This document shows, in pieces, positions 43,201 to 53,438 of a stretch of 64,000 bases of DNA. Below the pieces are notes generated by a model. It ran no database searches. It was not told the DNA's origin and saw only the letters and a program-made list of their open reading frames with translations. A program made the position numbers and the translations under genes. The stretch spans positions 2,878,001 to 2,942,000 of the forward strand of contig NZ_CP053348.1 in assembly GCF_013394595.1 (NCBI RefSeq), given 5' to 3'. Within the stretch, counting starts at the first letter, position 1, and every line of letters begins with the position of its first letter. The DNA is from Winogradskyella forsetii (GTDB taxonomy: Bacteria > Bacteroidota > Bacteroidia > Flavobacteriales > Flavobacteriaceae).

Positions 43201-43712
43201 GAACGATCACCGTTTTACCTTCCAACATTGCAACGATTGCCTCCATAGAAGTCATAGATGGTTCACAAAACAATTCAATTTCGATTTTTGTGGATGGTAA
43301 TAGTGAAGGCGATTACGAATATGCCTTAGATAACATCAACGGTCCCTATCAAAACAGTAACACCTTTAGCAATGTGCAGCCAGGATTATACACCATTTAC
43401 GTTCGCGATAAAAACGATTGTGGTATTGCGGAAGAGTTGGTTTCGGTCATTGGTTTTCCTAAATTTTTTACGCCAAACAATGATGATGTTAATGATTATT
43501 GGCAAGTTTATGGTATTTCAGAACAATTTCAATCGCATTCAATAATTTATATATTTGACAGATACGGTAAACTACTAAAAGAACTTGATCCGTTGGGTTC
43601 TGGTTGGGACGGCAATTACAATGGAGAAAAGATGCCAACCAGCGATTATTGGTTTAAAGTAAACCTAGAAGATGGACGAACCTTTACCAACCATTTTACA
43701 TTAAAACGATGA
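40281..43712 (+). CDS. T9SS type B surface protein with propeller-like N-domain and four Asp-rich modules
   Basis: 1143 residues. The signal peptide (KKIYLVLILLITSVQVFAQ) is followed by a region of about 410 residues rich in short beta motifs (FWYFGQNAGLQF, LLFYSDGRTVWN, YYLFTVDEPHHDNA), probably a beta-propeller. Then come an Ig-like segment near residue 445-520 and four modules of about 95 residues, each beginning with Cys-Asp and containing a second Cys (CDDISNDG, CDSDGDVTDG, CDEDGIPEG, CDTDGTEDG). After a WSTGE-containing Ig-like and a SprB-like repeat, the last 90 residues (VIGFPKFFTPNND ... HFTLKR) form the type B sorting domain that directs export by T9SS. The ATG at 40281 gives the signal peptide. 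Its TGA overlaps the next ATG. Confidence 0.88.
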   Translation: MKKIYLVLILLITSVQVFAQNEASFWYFGQNAGLQFNAQSGTVTALTNGQLGTLEGCTSISDENGNLLFYSDGRTVWNRNHQIMSNGDYFGGTGLLGDPSSTSSGLIVPKPNDPNKYYLFTVDEPHHDNAAVYPNQFNGTYNPGSVPGDDDGFNNGLNYSLIDMTLNGGLGDVDPIEKNRHLVTYDPLDTEEIKYKCSEKITAVRAEDCSSFWVITHFGDKFYAFKIDANGVNPTPEISTVGPYVPIEGYRRNSLGYLKASPNAKRLVAANFGYATVAGGNAPGSVDLYLFNNETGTVFNHLQLYGTQNNNSPYGVEFSAESKKVYATISQGPDGVPPSQVLQWDLESTFIANSLQVIHTSNNMTAGALQLGIDRRIYRAQYGSLNLSKYLGVISSPEADGMAANYNEQGILLDINGTNQNLSQIGLPPFIQSLFNSEIDIIQNGISTTELALCIGDSYTLQAEDINGADYFWTFDGAPLSETTSQLFVDTPGFYEVYIEPNNGECPIEGSARVGVFEIPVTNSLTNVEACDDISNDGIFSFDFTDKNSEALLTQDPLQYQVRYFESQEDANSGANAITFPYTNISSPQTIFVRVDNFENTNCFDVNSFELRVFSRPQISELNTIEICDSDGDVTDGIATIEFEDLKTLIRGDQDENSTAITFHPSLNDANDNLAALPSNYTNTTPFNETIFVRIENTASTNCISTGSFDLVINPIPIANDISILQCDEDGIPEGFTTFNINNHLEAITDDIENNSVEFYLSLSDAENQENAINGNAFDNFFNPQIVYARVTNPTTDCINFSEISLEVSTTASNNTSLELCDTDGTEDGFMAFNLSEANETVLAFSPTGLDLAYYETYEDALLETNPLGANFTNTVPYNQTIYGRVENSNACYGISEIELTVLALPNIVTEFETIYCLNSFPETITLDGGVLEDSQSNYYYEWSTGENTSAIEIDAPGTYNVRVSNTDGCYKDRTITVLPSNIATIASIEVIDGSQNNSISIFVDGNSEGDYEYALDNINGPYQNSNTFSNVQPGLYTIYVRDKNDCGIAEELVSVIGFPKFFTPNNDDVNDYWQVYGISEQFQSHSIIYIFDRYGKLLKELDPLGSGWDGNYNGEKMPTSDYWFKVNLEDGRTFTNHFTLKR

Positions 43713-46180
43713 CCAAACCCCTAGATCTATATTTTAAACCTATAATAACCATTGTTTTTATCTGCTGTTTCAATTTCGTTGCTATGGCGCAACAGCCTAA
43801 CGATTGTCAATTTGCGGTAACCGTTTGTGGGAATTCAGATTTTAGTTTGAACGTAAATGGTATTGGCACACAAGAACTAGGTAATTCCAATACCTGTTCT
43901 AGTCAAGAAAATAACAGCATTTGGTTAAAAGTGAATATTTCAACATCTGGAACTCTCGCTTTTACATTAACACCAGGAAGTACGAGTATTAATGAAGACT
44001 ATGACTTTTTTATTTTTGGTCCTAATGTGAGTTGTAGCAACATAGGACAAGCAATTCGTTGCTCTACCACAAACCCTGCAGCCGCTAATCAAGGCAATAA
44101 TCTAACTGGTCTAAATTCAACATCAACAGAAACTTCTGAAGGTCCTGGAGCCAACGGCGATAGTTTTGTTAGTGAGATTGATGTGCTTACTGGTGAAAGT
44201 TATTTTATAGTTATAGACAGACCAATTGGAAATAGTCCTTTTTCAATAAATTGGACAGGTACTGCCACATTTCCCGATGAGCCATCAAATCCTGTAATTG
44301 CTAATCCGTCTTCTTCCAGTTTGCCCAACATAGAAGTTTGTGATGATTTAGCACCTTATGATGATAATATCAGAGCGTTTGACTTCACAACCTTAACCCA
44401 AGATATCATCAATGGCGAGTCCGATATTGACGTAACCTACCACAGTTCAGAAAGTGATGCGAATATTAAAGTAGATGCATTGGGAAACGTGTTCAATAAC
44501 ACTTCGAGTAACCAAGATATTTATGTTAGAGTTGAGAATACAACTACAGGATGTTTCATTATCAATGATATGACCATAACTGTTTCTGCCCTCACAAATT
44601 TTAATAGTCCTACAGATTACGAAATTTGCGATGATGATTTGGATGGAGACGATCAAAATGGGCTATCTAGTTTCGACTTTAATTTAAAATCGGAAGAAAT
44701 TGTAAACGGAATGGCTGGTGCAAATTACAATATCAGTTATTACCTAACTCAATCGAATGCCGAAAGCGCAACTTCTGTGCTTCCTAATAACTATACCAAT
44801 TCAACTCCGACACCGACCGAAATATTTGTTAGAATTCAGGATATGGATTCTGGGTGTATTGGTTTTACATCTTTTAATATTATCGTTAATCCGATGCCAA
44901 TAGCGAATGATGTATCTTTACTACAATGTGACGAAGATGGTATTCCTGAAGGATTTACTACCTTTAATATAACGCAGATTGAAAACGCTATCTCTGGAGA
45001 TGATCCAAATATTACAATAGACTATTATCTTTCAATGGTTGATGCCGAAAATCAAGATGATGCCATAAATGGTGATGCTTTTAATAACTTCTTCAACCCA
45101 CAAATTATTTATGCGAGAGTAAAAAACACATCGACCAATTGTGTTAATTTCAGTGAAATTTCTTTAGAAGTTAGTACAACCGTTACTAACGACGTCGATA
45201 TTCAGTTGTGTGATACGGATGGTGTGGAAGATGGCTTTATGGAGTTTAATCTTGGTGCTGTAGCTGGAGCTATCTTTCCTAATACAATAGAAGATTTTAT
45301 TTTGGTCTATTATGAAACCTACGAAGATGCTTTAGTAGAAACGAATCCGCTTGACGCAACTTTCACCAATACAATTCCCTATAACCAAACCATCTATGGA
45401 CGTGTAGAAAACACCAATGCTTGTTACGGCATCAGCGAAATAGAACTAACCGTTTTTGAATTACCAAATATTGAAACCGAGTCTGAAACGTTATACTGTT
45501 TAAATTCATTTCCTGAAACTATAACTTTAGATGGCGGAATTATTGGAGATTCCCCAAGCAACTATTATTATCAATGGTCTACAGGAGAGGACACCTCAAC
45601 GATTGAAATTGATACGCCAGGGACGTATAACGTAAGAGTTAGCACTACCAATGGCTGTTATAAAGACAGAACGATCACCGTTTTACCTTCCAACATTGCT
45701 ACGATTTCCTCCATAGAAGTCATAGATGGTTTACAAAACAATTCTATTTCAATTTTTGTAGATGAAAACAGTGAAGGTGATTACGAATATGCCTTAGACA
45801 ACATCGACGGCCCCTATCAAAACAGCAATATATTTACTAACTTACAACCAGGTTTATATACGGTTTACATACGAGATAAAAACAATTGTGGCATTGTAGA
45901 AGATTTAGTTTCTGTTATTGGATTCCCTAAATTCTTTACACCAAATAATGATACTGTCAATGACTATTGGCAAGTTTATGGTGTTTCAGAACAATTTCAA
46001 CCAAACACCTCTATTTATATTTTTGATCGTTATGGCAAGCTTCTAACCGAAATAAATCCATTGAGTTCTGGTTGGGATGGCACGTATAACGGTGTAGAAA
46101 TGCCTACTAGCGATTATTGGTTTAAGGTGAAATTAGAAGATGGAAGAACATTCACCAGCCATTTTACTTTGAAACGATAA
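43709..46180 (+). CDS. T9SS type B surface protein, paralogue of the preceding gene
   Basis: 823 residues with a signal peptide (IITIVFICCFNFVAMAQQ). The N-domain has NDCQFAVTVCGNSDFSLNVNG and YFIVIDRPIGNSPFSINWTG, a jellyroll seen in Flavobacteriaceae surface proteins. Four Asp-rich modules (CDDLAPYDDN, CDDDLDGDDQNG, CDEDGIPEG, CDTDGVEDG) and the type B sorting domain (FPKFFTPNNDTVNDYW ... HFTLKR) follow. From its third module to the end it is homologous, and in places nearly identical in DNA, to the gene before. The start ATG overlaps that gene's stop (ATGA), so translation is coupled. Confidence 0.87.
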   Translation: MTKPLDLYFKPIITIVFICCFNFVAMAQQPNDCQFAVTVCGNSDFSLNVNGIGTQELGNSNTCSSQENNSIWLKVNISTSGTLAFTLTPGSTSINEDYDFFIFGPNVSCSNIGQAIRCSTTNPAAANQGNNLTGLNSTSTETSEGPGANGDSFVSEIDVLTGESYFIVIDRPIGNSPFSINWTGTATFPDEPSNPVIANPSSSSLPNIEVCDDLAPYDDNIRAFDFTTLTQDIINGESDIDVTYHSSESDANIKVDALGNVFNNTSSNQDIYVRVENTTTGCFIINDMTITVSALTNFNSPTDYEICDDDLDGDDQNGLSSFDFNLKSEEIVNGMAGANYNISYYLTQSNAESATSVLPNNYTNSTPTPTEIFVRIQDMDSGCIGFTSFNIIVNPMPIANDVSLLQCDEDGIPEGFTTFNITQIENAISGDDPNITIDYYLSMVDAENQDDAINGDAFNNFFNPQIIYARVKNTSTNCVNFSEISLEVSTTVTNDVDIQLCDTDGVEDGFMEFNLGAVAGAIFPNTIEDFILVYYETYEDALVETNPLDATFTNTIPYNQTIYGRVENTNACYGISEIELTVFELPNIETESETLYCLNSFPETITLDGGIIGDSPSNYYYQWSTGEDTSTIEIDTPGTYNVRVSTTNGCYKDRTITVLPSNIATISSIEVIDGLQNNSISIFVDENSEGDYEYALDNIDGPYQNSNIFTNLQPGLYTVYIRDKNNCGIVEDLVSVIGFPKFFTPNNDTVNDYWQVYGVSEQFQPNTSIYIFDRYGKLLTEINPLSSGWDGTYNGVEMPTSDYWFKVKLEDGRTFTSHFTLKR

Positions 46181-46218
46181 ATTAAAATTTGTATTTTAGA
46201 CCTAACCAAACCAATACT

Positions 46219-48000
46219 TTGAAAAGCACATATTACATCATTTGCTTTTTTTTATTGATTCCATCATTTCTAGTGATGGGTCAAGATATTTCTTTATACC
46301 AGCAATTTAATGGGAGATACGATTACACGGCCATAGGAAATACCATGAATACTGAAGAAAACGGTGTCGCTGGCCCTTGCTCGATTTTAACCTCATCTTC
46401 GGCAGATTTAAATCTCAACACAGATCAAAACGTAGTTGCCGCCTATTTATATTGGGCGGGATCGGGAAACGGAGATCTAGATATTAACCTAAATGGAATA
46501 CCTGTGACCTCTGAACGTAACTTTAATGATGCTTTAGACGCGACACGAGTATTTTTTGCCGCTTTTGCAGACGTTACGGATATTATAGTCAACGAAGGTA
46601 ATGGCAGCTATACCGTTTCAGATTTTGATTTAACCACGACTATATTACCTTATTGTTCTACAGGTACAAATTTTGGAGGCTGGGCAATAACCATTATATA
46701 TCAAGATGACAGCTTACCTCTTAACCAACTTAATGTTTACGATGGCTTACAAAGTGTACCTGATGCTCTTAGCATAACGCTAGATAACCTGAATGTATTA
46801 GATAATGAAGATGCAAAAATTGGTTTTGTGGCTTGGGAAGGTGATCGGTCCTTAGCGGTTAACGAGCAATTGACCATTAACGGAAACGTGATTAGTAATT
46901 TGCCGTTAAACCCAGCGAACAATGCCTTTAATGGGACAAACTCGTTTACAGGAGCCACCGATTTGTATAATATGGATATTGACGTGTATAATATTCAAAA
47001 CAATATAAGTATTGGAGACACTTCAGCAACCATAGCTTTAACTTCCGGACAAGATTATGTGATGATCAATAACATCATTACGGTCCTAAACAGTCAGTTA
47101 CCAGATGCCACAATTAGTATAGATAGTCGAACTGTGAATTGTGGAGACTACAATGTTGAACTCTTTTATAGTATAAGCAATTTTAACAGTACGGATATTT
47201 TACCGGCCAATACGCCTATTGCATTCTACTATAATAGTAATTTTATTGGCGCAACTGAAACTATTAACGACATTGCCATAGGTGCAAGTGAAAGTAATTC
47301 TATTATTCTTAATTTACCAGAAGGTATTGATCCCAATGTAACCATTGTAGCCATTGTAGATGATGTTGGCACAATGAATGGTATTGTCACAGAAACGAAT
47401 GAAAACAACAACAGCACGTTTATAGATATTCAATTGCTTCTTATTCCTGAAGCAGAAACACTTCCATATCTTATTGGCTGTAATGAAGGTTTCGAGACCG
47501 CTACTTATAATTTGTTCGATGCCCTTGAAACTTTAAATTACACTGAAGAAGAAGTGACGTTTTATAATTCATTGGATGATTTAGAAACAGAATCTAGTCC
47601 CATACTAATCCCTACTGACTATAATAATAGTCTAAATCCCGAGACTATTTATGCGCGATTGGTAAGTCCGCCGTGTTATGAAATTTTCCAGTTCGATTTA
47701 ACTATTGAAAACTGTCCGCCATACATTCCACAAGGTTTCTCACCAAATGAGGATACTTACAATGATTGGTTTAACATCCAAGGGTTGTATGATATTTTTG
47801 TAGAACATGAATTACAGATTTATAACCGCTATGGCAACCTCATCTTTGTTGGCACTGATGGTAAGCCTTGGTTTGGAAAAACAAATAGAGGTATCAATAA
47901 TGTAGGAAGTAAAGTTCCAGTTGGTACTTATTTTTACATCCTGAATTTAAACGACCCCAATTATCAACCTTATATGGGATGGGTTTATGTGAATTATTAA
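46219..48000 (+). CDS. T9SS type B surface protein with CARDB-like domain
   Basis: About 593 residues. The signal peptide is KSTYYIICFFLLIPSFLVMGQ, so the TTG at 46219 is the most natural start; a TTG at 46189 is also in frame and no ATG is available. Residues about 20-290 are a beta domain with VVAAYLYWAGSGNGD and NFGGWAITIIYQDDSLPLNQLNVYDG. Residues about 300-410 look like a CARDB adhesion domain (NVELFYSISNFNS ... ETNENNNSTFIDI). One Cys-containing module follows, then a shorter type B C-terminal domain (IPQGFSPNEDTYNDWFNI ... YVNY) of the CHU_C type, diverged from its neighbours. It lies 38 bp after the previous stop. Confidence 0.83.
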   Translation: MKSTYYIICFFLLIPSFLVMGQDISLYQQFNGRYDYTAIGNTMNTEENGVAGPCSILTSSSADLNLNTDQNVVAAYLYWAGSGNGDLDINLNGIPVTSERNFNDALDATRVFFAAFADVTDIIVNEGNGSYTVSDFDLTTTILPYCSTGTNFGGWAITIIYQDDSLPLNQLNVYDGLQSVPDALSITLDNLNVLDNEDAKIGFVAWEGDRSLAVNEQLTINGNVISNLPLNPANNAFNGTNSFTGATDLYNMDIDVYNIQNNISIGDTSATIALTSGQDYVMINNIITVLNSQLPDATISIDSRTVNCGDYNVELFYSISNFNSTDILPANTPIAFYYNSNFIGATETINDIAIGASESNSIILNLPEGIDPNVTIVAIVDDVGTMNGIVTETNENNNSTFIDIQLLLIPEAETLPYLIGCNEGFETATYNLFDALETLNYTEEEVTFYNSLDDLETESSPILIPTDYNNSLNPETIYARLVSPPCYEIFQFDLTIENCPPYIPQGFSPNEDTYNDWFNIQGLYDIFVEHELQIYNRYGNLIFVGTDGKPWFGKTNRGINNVGSKVPVGTYFYILNLNDPNYQPYMGWVYVNY

Positions 48001-48460
48001 TACCTATTGGTGCTTAATGTTAAAGTTTTTATCCATTCATCTTATTTTTTTGCAGTTCTGAATAACATCCTTTAATTTTATACGCGTTAAGAAAATTTTA
48101 CTGTTAATTCCCTCCTCATTTTATTATTTCCCTCAAAACAGATTAAACTAAAATTGAAAATTTAGAACATTTCATTTCTATTTTTCAAAACGCTATTATA
48201 ATATTGAGTTTCAGGTTAAGCAATTTCTAATACGAAAGTTTAGGAATATTTGAAATCAATTTGGGAAGAAAGGCCTCGTTCTGAGGTCTTTTTTAGTTTA
48301 AAAGTGCATTTTACGCTTTAAAATGTTAACATTTTGTGTATTTCAGCGTATTTTTTTGTATTTCATCTTTATTAATTCTACATTTCGCCCGTATTAAAAC
48401 GTAGGATAGGAAATTACCCGAATCTATCTGCACTAAACAATTTAACCTTAACCGAAACGA
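48001..48460. other. intergenic region with terminator, before the first choice-of-anchor L giant
   Basis: 460 bp without an ORF. A terminator at 48269-48295 ends the upstream operon about 270 nt after its last stop. Beyond it, TTTTGTGTATTTCAGCGTATTTTTTTG (48331-48357) contains possible -33/-7 words but no exact TAnnTTTG. The rest is plain AT-rich DNA. Confidence 0.45.
48269..48295 (+). terminator. intrinsic terminator
   Basis: GGCCTC (48272-48277) pairs with GAGGTC (48283-48288) with one G-T pair around a 5-base loop, preceded by A and followed by six T. The orientation fits the end of the 40281-48000 gene run. Confidence 0.65.
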
Positions 48461-51400
48461 ATGACTTATTTCAACCGCTCCCTCTGCTTATTTATAGGCT
48501 TAATTTGTAGTGTTTCTTTTGCACAGCAAGTTTCTGTAGATAATTCAGTTTCACCTCAAGACTTAGTTCAAAACACACTCATACAAGGCTGTGTTGAAGT
48601 CTCAAATATTTCATCCCCTTCAAACGGAACATCAATAGGAATTGGAAGTTTTGGATATTTTGAACGTGCCTCATCAAATTTTCCTTTTGAAAACGGAATT
48701 GTATTAACCACAGGAAATGCTAACTCAGCTGGTAATGGACAAAACAACACCATCTTAAATGAGGGTGATGCCACTTGGCTTACTGATAATGATCTTGAAA
48801 CTGCCTTGGGAATATCTGGAACTGTAAATGCAACTTCCATTGAATTCGAGTTTATTTCAATTTCAAATCAAATTCAATTTAATTATATCCTAGCTTCAGA
48901 AGAATATTTCGGAAATTTCCCATGTGAATATTCTGATGGATTCGCCTTTTTAATTAGACAAGCTGGTACTAGTGATCCTTATACTAATATTGCTTTGATT
49001 CCAGGAACCACAACACCTGTGAACACCAATACGGTTCACGACGAGATTGTTGGCTTTTGTCCTGCTTCAAACGACGAATTTTTTGAAGGTTACAATGTTG
49101 GAGACACCAATTATAATGGTAGAACTACAGTCCTTTCTGCGACGGCATCAATTCAACCCAACGTACAATACCAAATTAAACTGGTCATTGCAGATCAAAC
49201 GGATCAAAATTATGATTCTGCCGTATTTATTGAAGGTAATAGTTTCGATGCTTCTGTAGATTTGGGTGAAGATTTCTCTACTTGTGCAAGTAGTGTCGTT
49301 TTAGATGGAAACATTGACAATCCAAATGCAACTTATAGTTGGTATTTTAATGACGCGCTAATTGCGACTGAAAACCAATCGACTTTAACCGCTTTACAAG
49401 CCGGAAATTATCGTGTGGAAATTACATTACCACTCGCAGGAAATTCCTGTGCTATTGAAGATGATATTAATGTGGCTTTAAGTTCTACTCAAACTTCTGA
49501 ACCACTTTCAGATTTTCAACTTTGTGATGATCTAAGCGGTGATGGCCTTGAAATATTTGATTTATCCTTAAAGGATTCAGAAGTACTAGCTTCTGTACCT
49601 TCGTCGAGTTATACCATTTCTTATCACTATACCAACTCAGATGCTTCAAATAACAGTAACGCTATTACAAGCCCGATTCAAAATACTGGAAATCCACAAC
49701 CCATTCATGTAAGAATTGAAGATACAGATAACGGTTGTTTGGCATTTTCCACCTTTAATTTAGTAGTAAATAGCTTACCAATAATTTCAAACCCAACACC
49801 TTTGATCGTTTGTGATGACCAAACTGCAGACGGAATTACGGCTATGGACCTGAATGCTTTGAAAGACAATGAAATTACTTTAGCACAATCTAACTTAGTG
49901 GTTACTTATCACAGTTCTGCGAGTGATGCCGCTAATGGTATCAATGCCTATACAATTCCTTATACCAACACAAACGTTAGTGAGCAGTTATTTGTAAGTG
50001 TTAAAAATCCAGAAACCGGTTGTATCAGTACAACTACCTTAGATATTTCAGTGATAGAAAGTCCTGTTATAAATATGGAAGATCATTATATAGATGCTTG
50101 TGACGCAGATCATGATGGTTTTGCCAATTTTGATTTAACATCTATTATTCCAGATGTTCTACAAGGACTCACAGGAGTTACTGTAACCTTTCATGTTTCC
50201 CCAGAAGATGCACTTTCTGGTGCAAACCCCATTGCTGATGACACAAATTATGCTAACATTACAGCTGAAGAACAAATAGTCTATATTAGAGTGGAAAATG
50301 ATATGACTGGTTGTGCTTCCATTGCCCCTATTGAATTGCACTCCAATTTACTTTTAACGGCTACAAACATTAGGGATGTCAGCTTATGCGATATTGGTGA
50401 CGACGACACAGAAGAATTTGATTTCGCAAATATTGCGGTAGGAATTATTAATGATTTGATCGATGTTGAAGTATTTTTCTACGAAAGTGAAGACGATAGA
50501 GATAATCAATTAAACCCTATAGATACCGACTCACCTTACTATAATCAGAGTAATCCGCAGACCATATATATTGGCCTGCAAAGTCCAACCTGTTATGAAG
50601 TTGCAGATTTTGATTTAGTGTTGTACCCAATAATAGAATTTCAATCTGTCGTAAGCCTCATCGTTTGTGATACGGATCAAGATGGGTTTACAACCACAAA
50701 TTTATCATCATTAAACCAAGATGTCACCAATGGAGAAGACGGTTTTGATGTGACTTATTTTCCAACAGAGCAAGATGCAATTGACAATACCAATGCCTTG
50801 CCTAACTCATATACAAACGTAACAAATCCGTTTACCTTATTCCCTAGAATTACGTCTTCCGAAACAGGCTGTTTTGATTATAATTCTTTTGAAGTGACTG
50901 TATTACCAGCACCAGAAAGCGAAAAGCCTGAAGATATTATTATTTGTGATGCAGATAGAGATGGATTTTCACCTATAAATTTAAACAGTAGTATTCCAAA
51001 TTCAATTTTAGCAACTCCAGATCGCACAGTAACTTTTTATAATACGAGAAATGATGCTAGGTCAGGAGCAAATGCCATTGAAAACACCTCTAACTACGCT
51101 GCACAAACCGAAGATGTTTTCATGCGTGTAGAAAATAACAGTACAGGGTGTTATTCCATTGAGATATTAGAAATTATTGTGAATAAATTACCTTTTGTTG
51201 GTGATTTGTCCAACTACGTCGATGAGTTTATCTTTTGTGAAGATGCATCAGACGGCTTTGGTGAATTTATTTTTGAAAACAAGGATGTAGAAGCTTTAAG
51301 CGGACAAACAGGTAAAGAAGTTTCATATTATCTTAACCAATCAGATGCAGACAATAAAACCAATGCTATAGATAAAACAAGTCCCTATGAAAACATTAGT

Positions 51401-53302
51401 AATCCTCAAGAAATCTATGTGAGAATTGATAATATTACTGACGAATCTTGTTACACAACCTCTTCGTTTATCATTGAAGTAGGTACAAATCCAATTTTCA
51501 ATGACCCAAGTGATTGGTTTGTCTGTGATGATAGTGTTGTTGATGGTTCTGTGATGCATGATTTTACAAGTGTTATAGCGGAAGTTTCTGCTGGAATCCC
51601 AGATATAGAAACTGTTAAATTCTTTACTTCAGAGGAAGATGCCATTAATAGCACCAACGAAATACCTGTACAATTTGCAAATACCGTAAACCCACAACAG
51701 ATTTACGTACAGATAGATAATGGTACCATCTGTAAGTCTATTACATCATTTGTGGTTAACATCATTAGTACTCCAGAAGTTACGCCTATAGATCCATTAA
51801 TAGAATGTGACGATGATACGGACGGTTCACTTGAATTTGATTTAACCGTAGCCGTAGAAAACATATTAGATGTAAGGCAGGAAGATCTTGTATTAGCTTA
51901 TTATGAAAATTTTGAGGATGCCGAAGCAAATATAAATGCTATAGCAACCCCAGCCAGTTACACAAACACGTCAAACCCACAAACAGTTTATTATAAAGTC
52001 ACCAACACCATATCAAACTGTTATACGACCTTACCAATAGAATTAATAGTGAATCAACCACCACATATCAATGATTTTGAACAATATACCATCTGTGCTA
52101 ACGATGCTAATAGTGTTGACTTAACTGAAATTAATGAGGTTGCTAGAGATGTCAATTTCAATGTACTTTTCAGCTATTTTGATAATGAAGCAGATGCGAT
52201 AGCGAATACCAATGCTTTAGATACGAATTATACCTATCAGTCTGATTTTGACACTTTGTTTGTAAGAACAGAATTTAGTACAACACATTGTTCTACGTAT
52301 TACCAATTTAATTTAAAAGTTGAACCATTACCAATTGCTAATCAACCTAATGATTTAATGGATTGCGATGATGATTTTGATGGCATTTTAGAATTCGATT
52401 TAACCCAACAAAACGCTAGTATCTTGGGAGGACAAAACCCTAATTCATTTACGGTAAGCTACCATAATACTGAGCTACAAGCCAACGAAAATAATTCAGC
52501 TTTAGAGACAGATTATATGGCTTTTGATGGAGAAGTGATTTATACTCGTATAGAAAATAACAGCACAGGATGCTACAGTGTTGGTCAATTCTCGGTAATT
52601 GTGAACCCGCTTCCAATCGTAGATATTGGAGAGCAAGTCATTTGTTTGGATAATATGCCATTATTGGTATCTGCAAACACCAATAATATAGCAGATACTT
52701 ATTTATGGTCCACTGGAGAAATAACACCCGAAATTGAGATTACCGAAATAGGTAGTTATTGGGTAGAAGTAACTTCAGAATTCGGTTGTGAAATCACAAA
52801 TTATTTCGGAGTTTCAGAATCCACATCAGCAATTATAGAAACGACAGAAGTCATTGACTTTTCAGACCCAAACAATATTACTGTAACCATAAGCGGAATT
52901 GGAGATTACCTGTACCAATTGGACGATTTTGAACCGCAAGAATCCAACGTCTTCCAAAATGTAGCTATGGGTTACCATACCGTTACGATTATTGATTTGA
53001 ACGGTTGTTCTGACACTACTAAAGAAGTCTTGGTCGTTGATATTCCAAAATTCTTTACACCTAACAGTGATGGCACCAATGACACTTGGCATATTGTGGG
53101 CATCGAAACATTGCCTGGTACTATTATAAATGTCTATGATCGCTACGGAAAACTGATTACACGATTAAATTCTAATTCATCGGGTTGGAACGGTAAATAC
53201 AATGGCGAAAAAATGCCTACTAGTGATTACTGGTATGTAGCAGATGTACAACGTGGTTCTATTGCATTTCAGGTCAAAGGGCATTTTACTTTGAAACGAT
53301 GA
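48461..53302 (+). CDS. giant T9SS type B protein with choice-of-anchor L domain and eleven modules
   Basis: 1613 residues. Signal peptide (SLCLFIGLICSVSFAQQ), then a choice-of-anchor L domain to about residue 270 (FPFENGIVLTTGNANSAGN, FNYILASEEYFGNFPCEYSDGFAFLIR, DSAVFIEGNSF). An Ig-like unit follows near 270-345 (ATYSWYFNDALIATENQ). From about 350 to 1385 there are eleven modules of about 95 residues, each opening with a Cys-Asp-rich loop (CDDQTADG, CDTDQDGF, CDADRDGF, CDDDFDG) and carrying a second Cys (TGC). The loops resemble DxDxDG calcium sites. The end has a WSTGE Ig-like unit, a SprB-like unit and the type B sorting domain (IPKFFTPNSDGTNDTW ... HFTLKR). Probably an adhesin or surface filament; no enzymatic motif. 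Confidence 0.87.
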   Translation: MTYFNRSLCLFIGLICSVSFAQQVSVDNSVSPQDLVQNTLIQGCVEVSNISSPSNGTSIGIGSFGYFERASSNFPFENGIVLTTGNANSAGNGQNNTILNEGDATWLTDNDLETALGISGTVNATSIEFEFISISNQIQFNYILASEEYFGNFPCEYSDGFAFLIRQAGTSDPYTNIALIPGTTTPVNTNTVHDEIVGFCPASNDEFFEGYNVGDTNYNGRTTVLSATASIQPNVQYQIKLVIADQTDQNYDSAVFIEGNSFDASVDLGEDFSTCASSVVLDGNIDNPNATYSWYFNDALIATENQSTLTALQAGNYRVEITLPLAGNSCAIEDDINVALSSTQTSEPLSDFQLCDDLSGDGLEIFDLSLKDSEVLASVPSSSYTISYHYTNSDASNNSNAITSPIQNTGNPQPIHVRIEDTDNGCLAFSTFNLVVNSLPIISNPTPLIVCDDQTADGITAMDLNALKDNEITLAQSNLVVTYHSSASDAANGINAYTIPYTNTNVSEQLFVSVKNPETGCISTTTLDISVIESPVINMEDHYIDACDADHDGFANFDLTSIIPDVLQGLTGVTVTFHVSPEDALSGANPIADDTNYANITAEEQIVYIRVENDMTGCASIAPIELHSNLLLTATNIRDVSLCDIGDDDTEEFDFANIAVGIINDLIDVEVFFYESEDDRDNQLNPIDTDSPYYNQSNPQTIYIGLQSPTCYEVADFDLVLYPIIEFQSVVSLIVCDTDQDGFTTTNLSSLNQDVTNGEDGFDVTYFPTEQDAIDNTNALPNSYTNVTNPFTLFPRITSSETGCFDYNSFEVTVLPAPESEKPEDIIICDADRDGFSPINLNSSIPNSILATPDRTVTFYNTRNDARSGANAIENTSNYAAQTEDVFMRVENNSTGCYSIEILEIIVNKLPFVGDLSNYVDEFIFCEDASDGFGEFIFENKDVEALSGQTGKEVSYYLNQSDADNKTNAIDKTSPYENISNPQEIYVRIDNITDESCYTTSSFIIEVGTNPIFNDPSDWFVCDDSVVDGSVMHDFTSVIAEVSAGIPDIETVKFFTSEEDAINSTNEIPVQFANTVNPQQIYVQIDNGTICKSITSFVVNIISTPEVTPIDPLIECDDDTDGSLEFDLTVAVENILDVRQEDLVLAYYENFEDAEANINAIATPASYTNTSNPQTVYYKVTNTISNCYTTLPIELIVNQPPHINDFEQYTICANDANSVDLTEINEVARDVNFNVLFSYFDNEADAIANTNALDTNYTYQSDFDTLFVRTEFSTTHCSTYYQFNLKVEPLPIANQPNDLMDCDDDFDGILEFDLTQQNASILGGQNPNSFTVSYHNTELQANENNSALETDYMAFDGEVIYTRIENNSTGCYSVGQFSVIVNPLPIVDIGEQVICLDNMPLLVSANTNNIADTYLWSTGEITPEIEITEIGSYWVEVTSEFGCEITNYFGVSESTSAIIETTEVIDFSDPNNITVTISGIGDYLYQLDDFEPQESNVFQNVAMGYHTVTIIDLNGCSDTTKEVLVVDIPKFFTPNSDGTNDTWHIVGIETLPGTIINVYDRYGKLITRLNSNSSGWNGKYNGEKMPTSDYWYVADVQRGSIAFQVKGHFTLKR

Positions 53303-53438
53303 TTTAAAGTAACCACTCGTCTATGTTATTAAACCTTTAAATTCATTTTAACTTTAATTACTTTATTTTTCATTAGATTTACACTAAAAAGAAGCTTAGT
53401 TTCACTACTAAAATTGCTATTGTTTACGTATAAATCTA

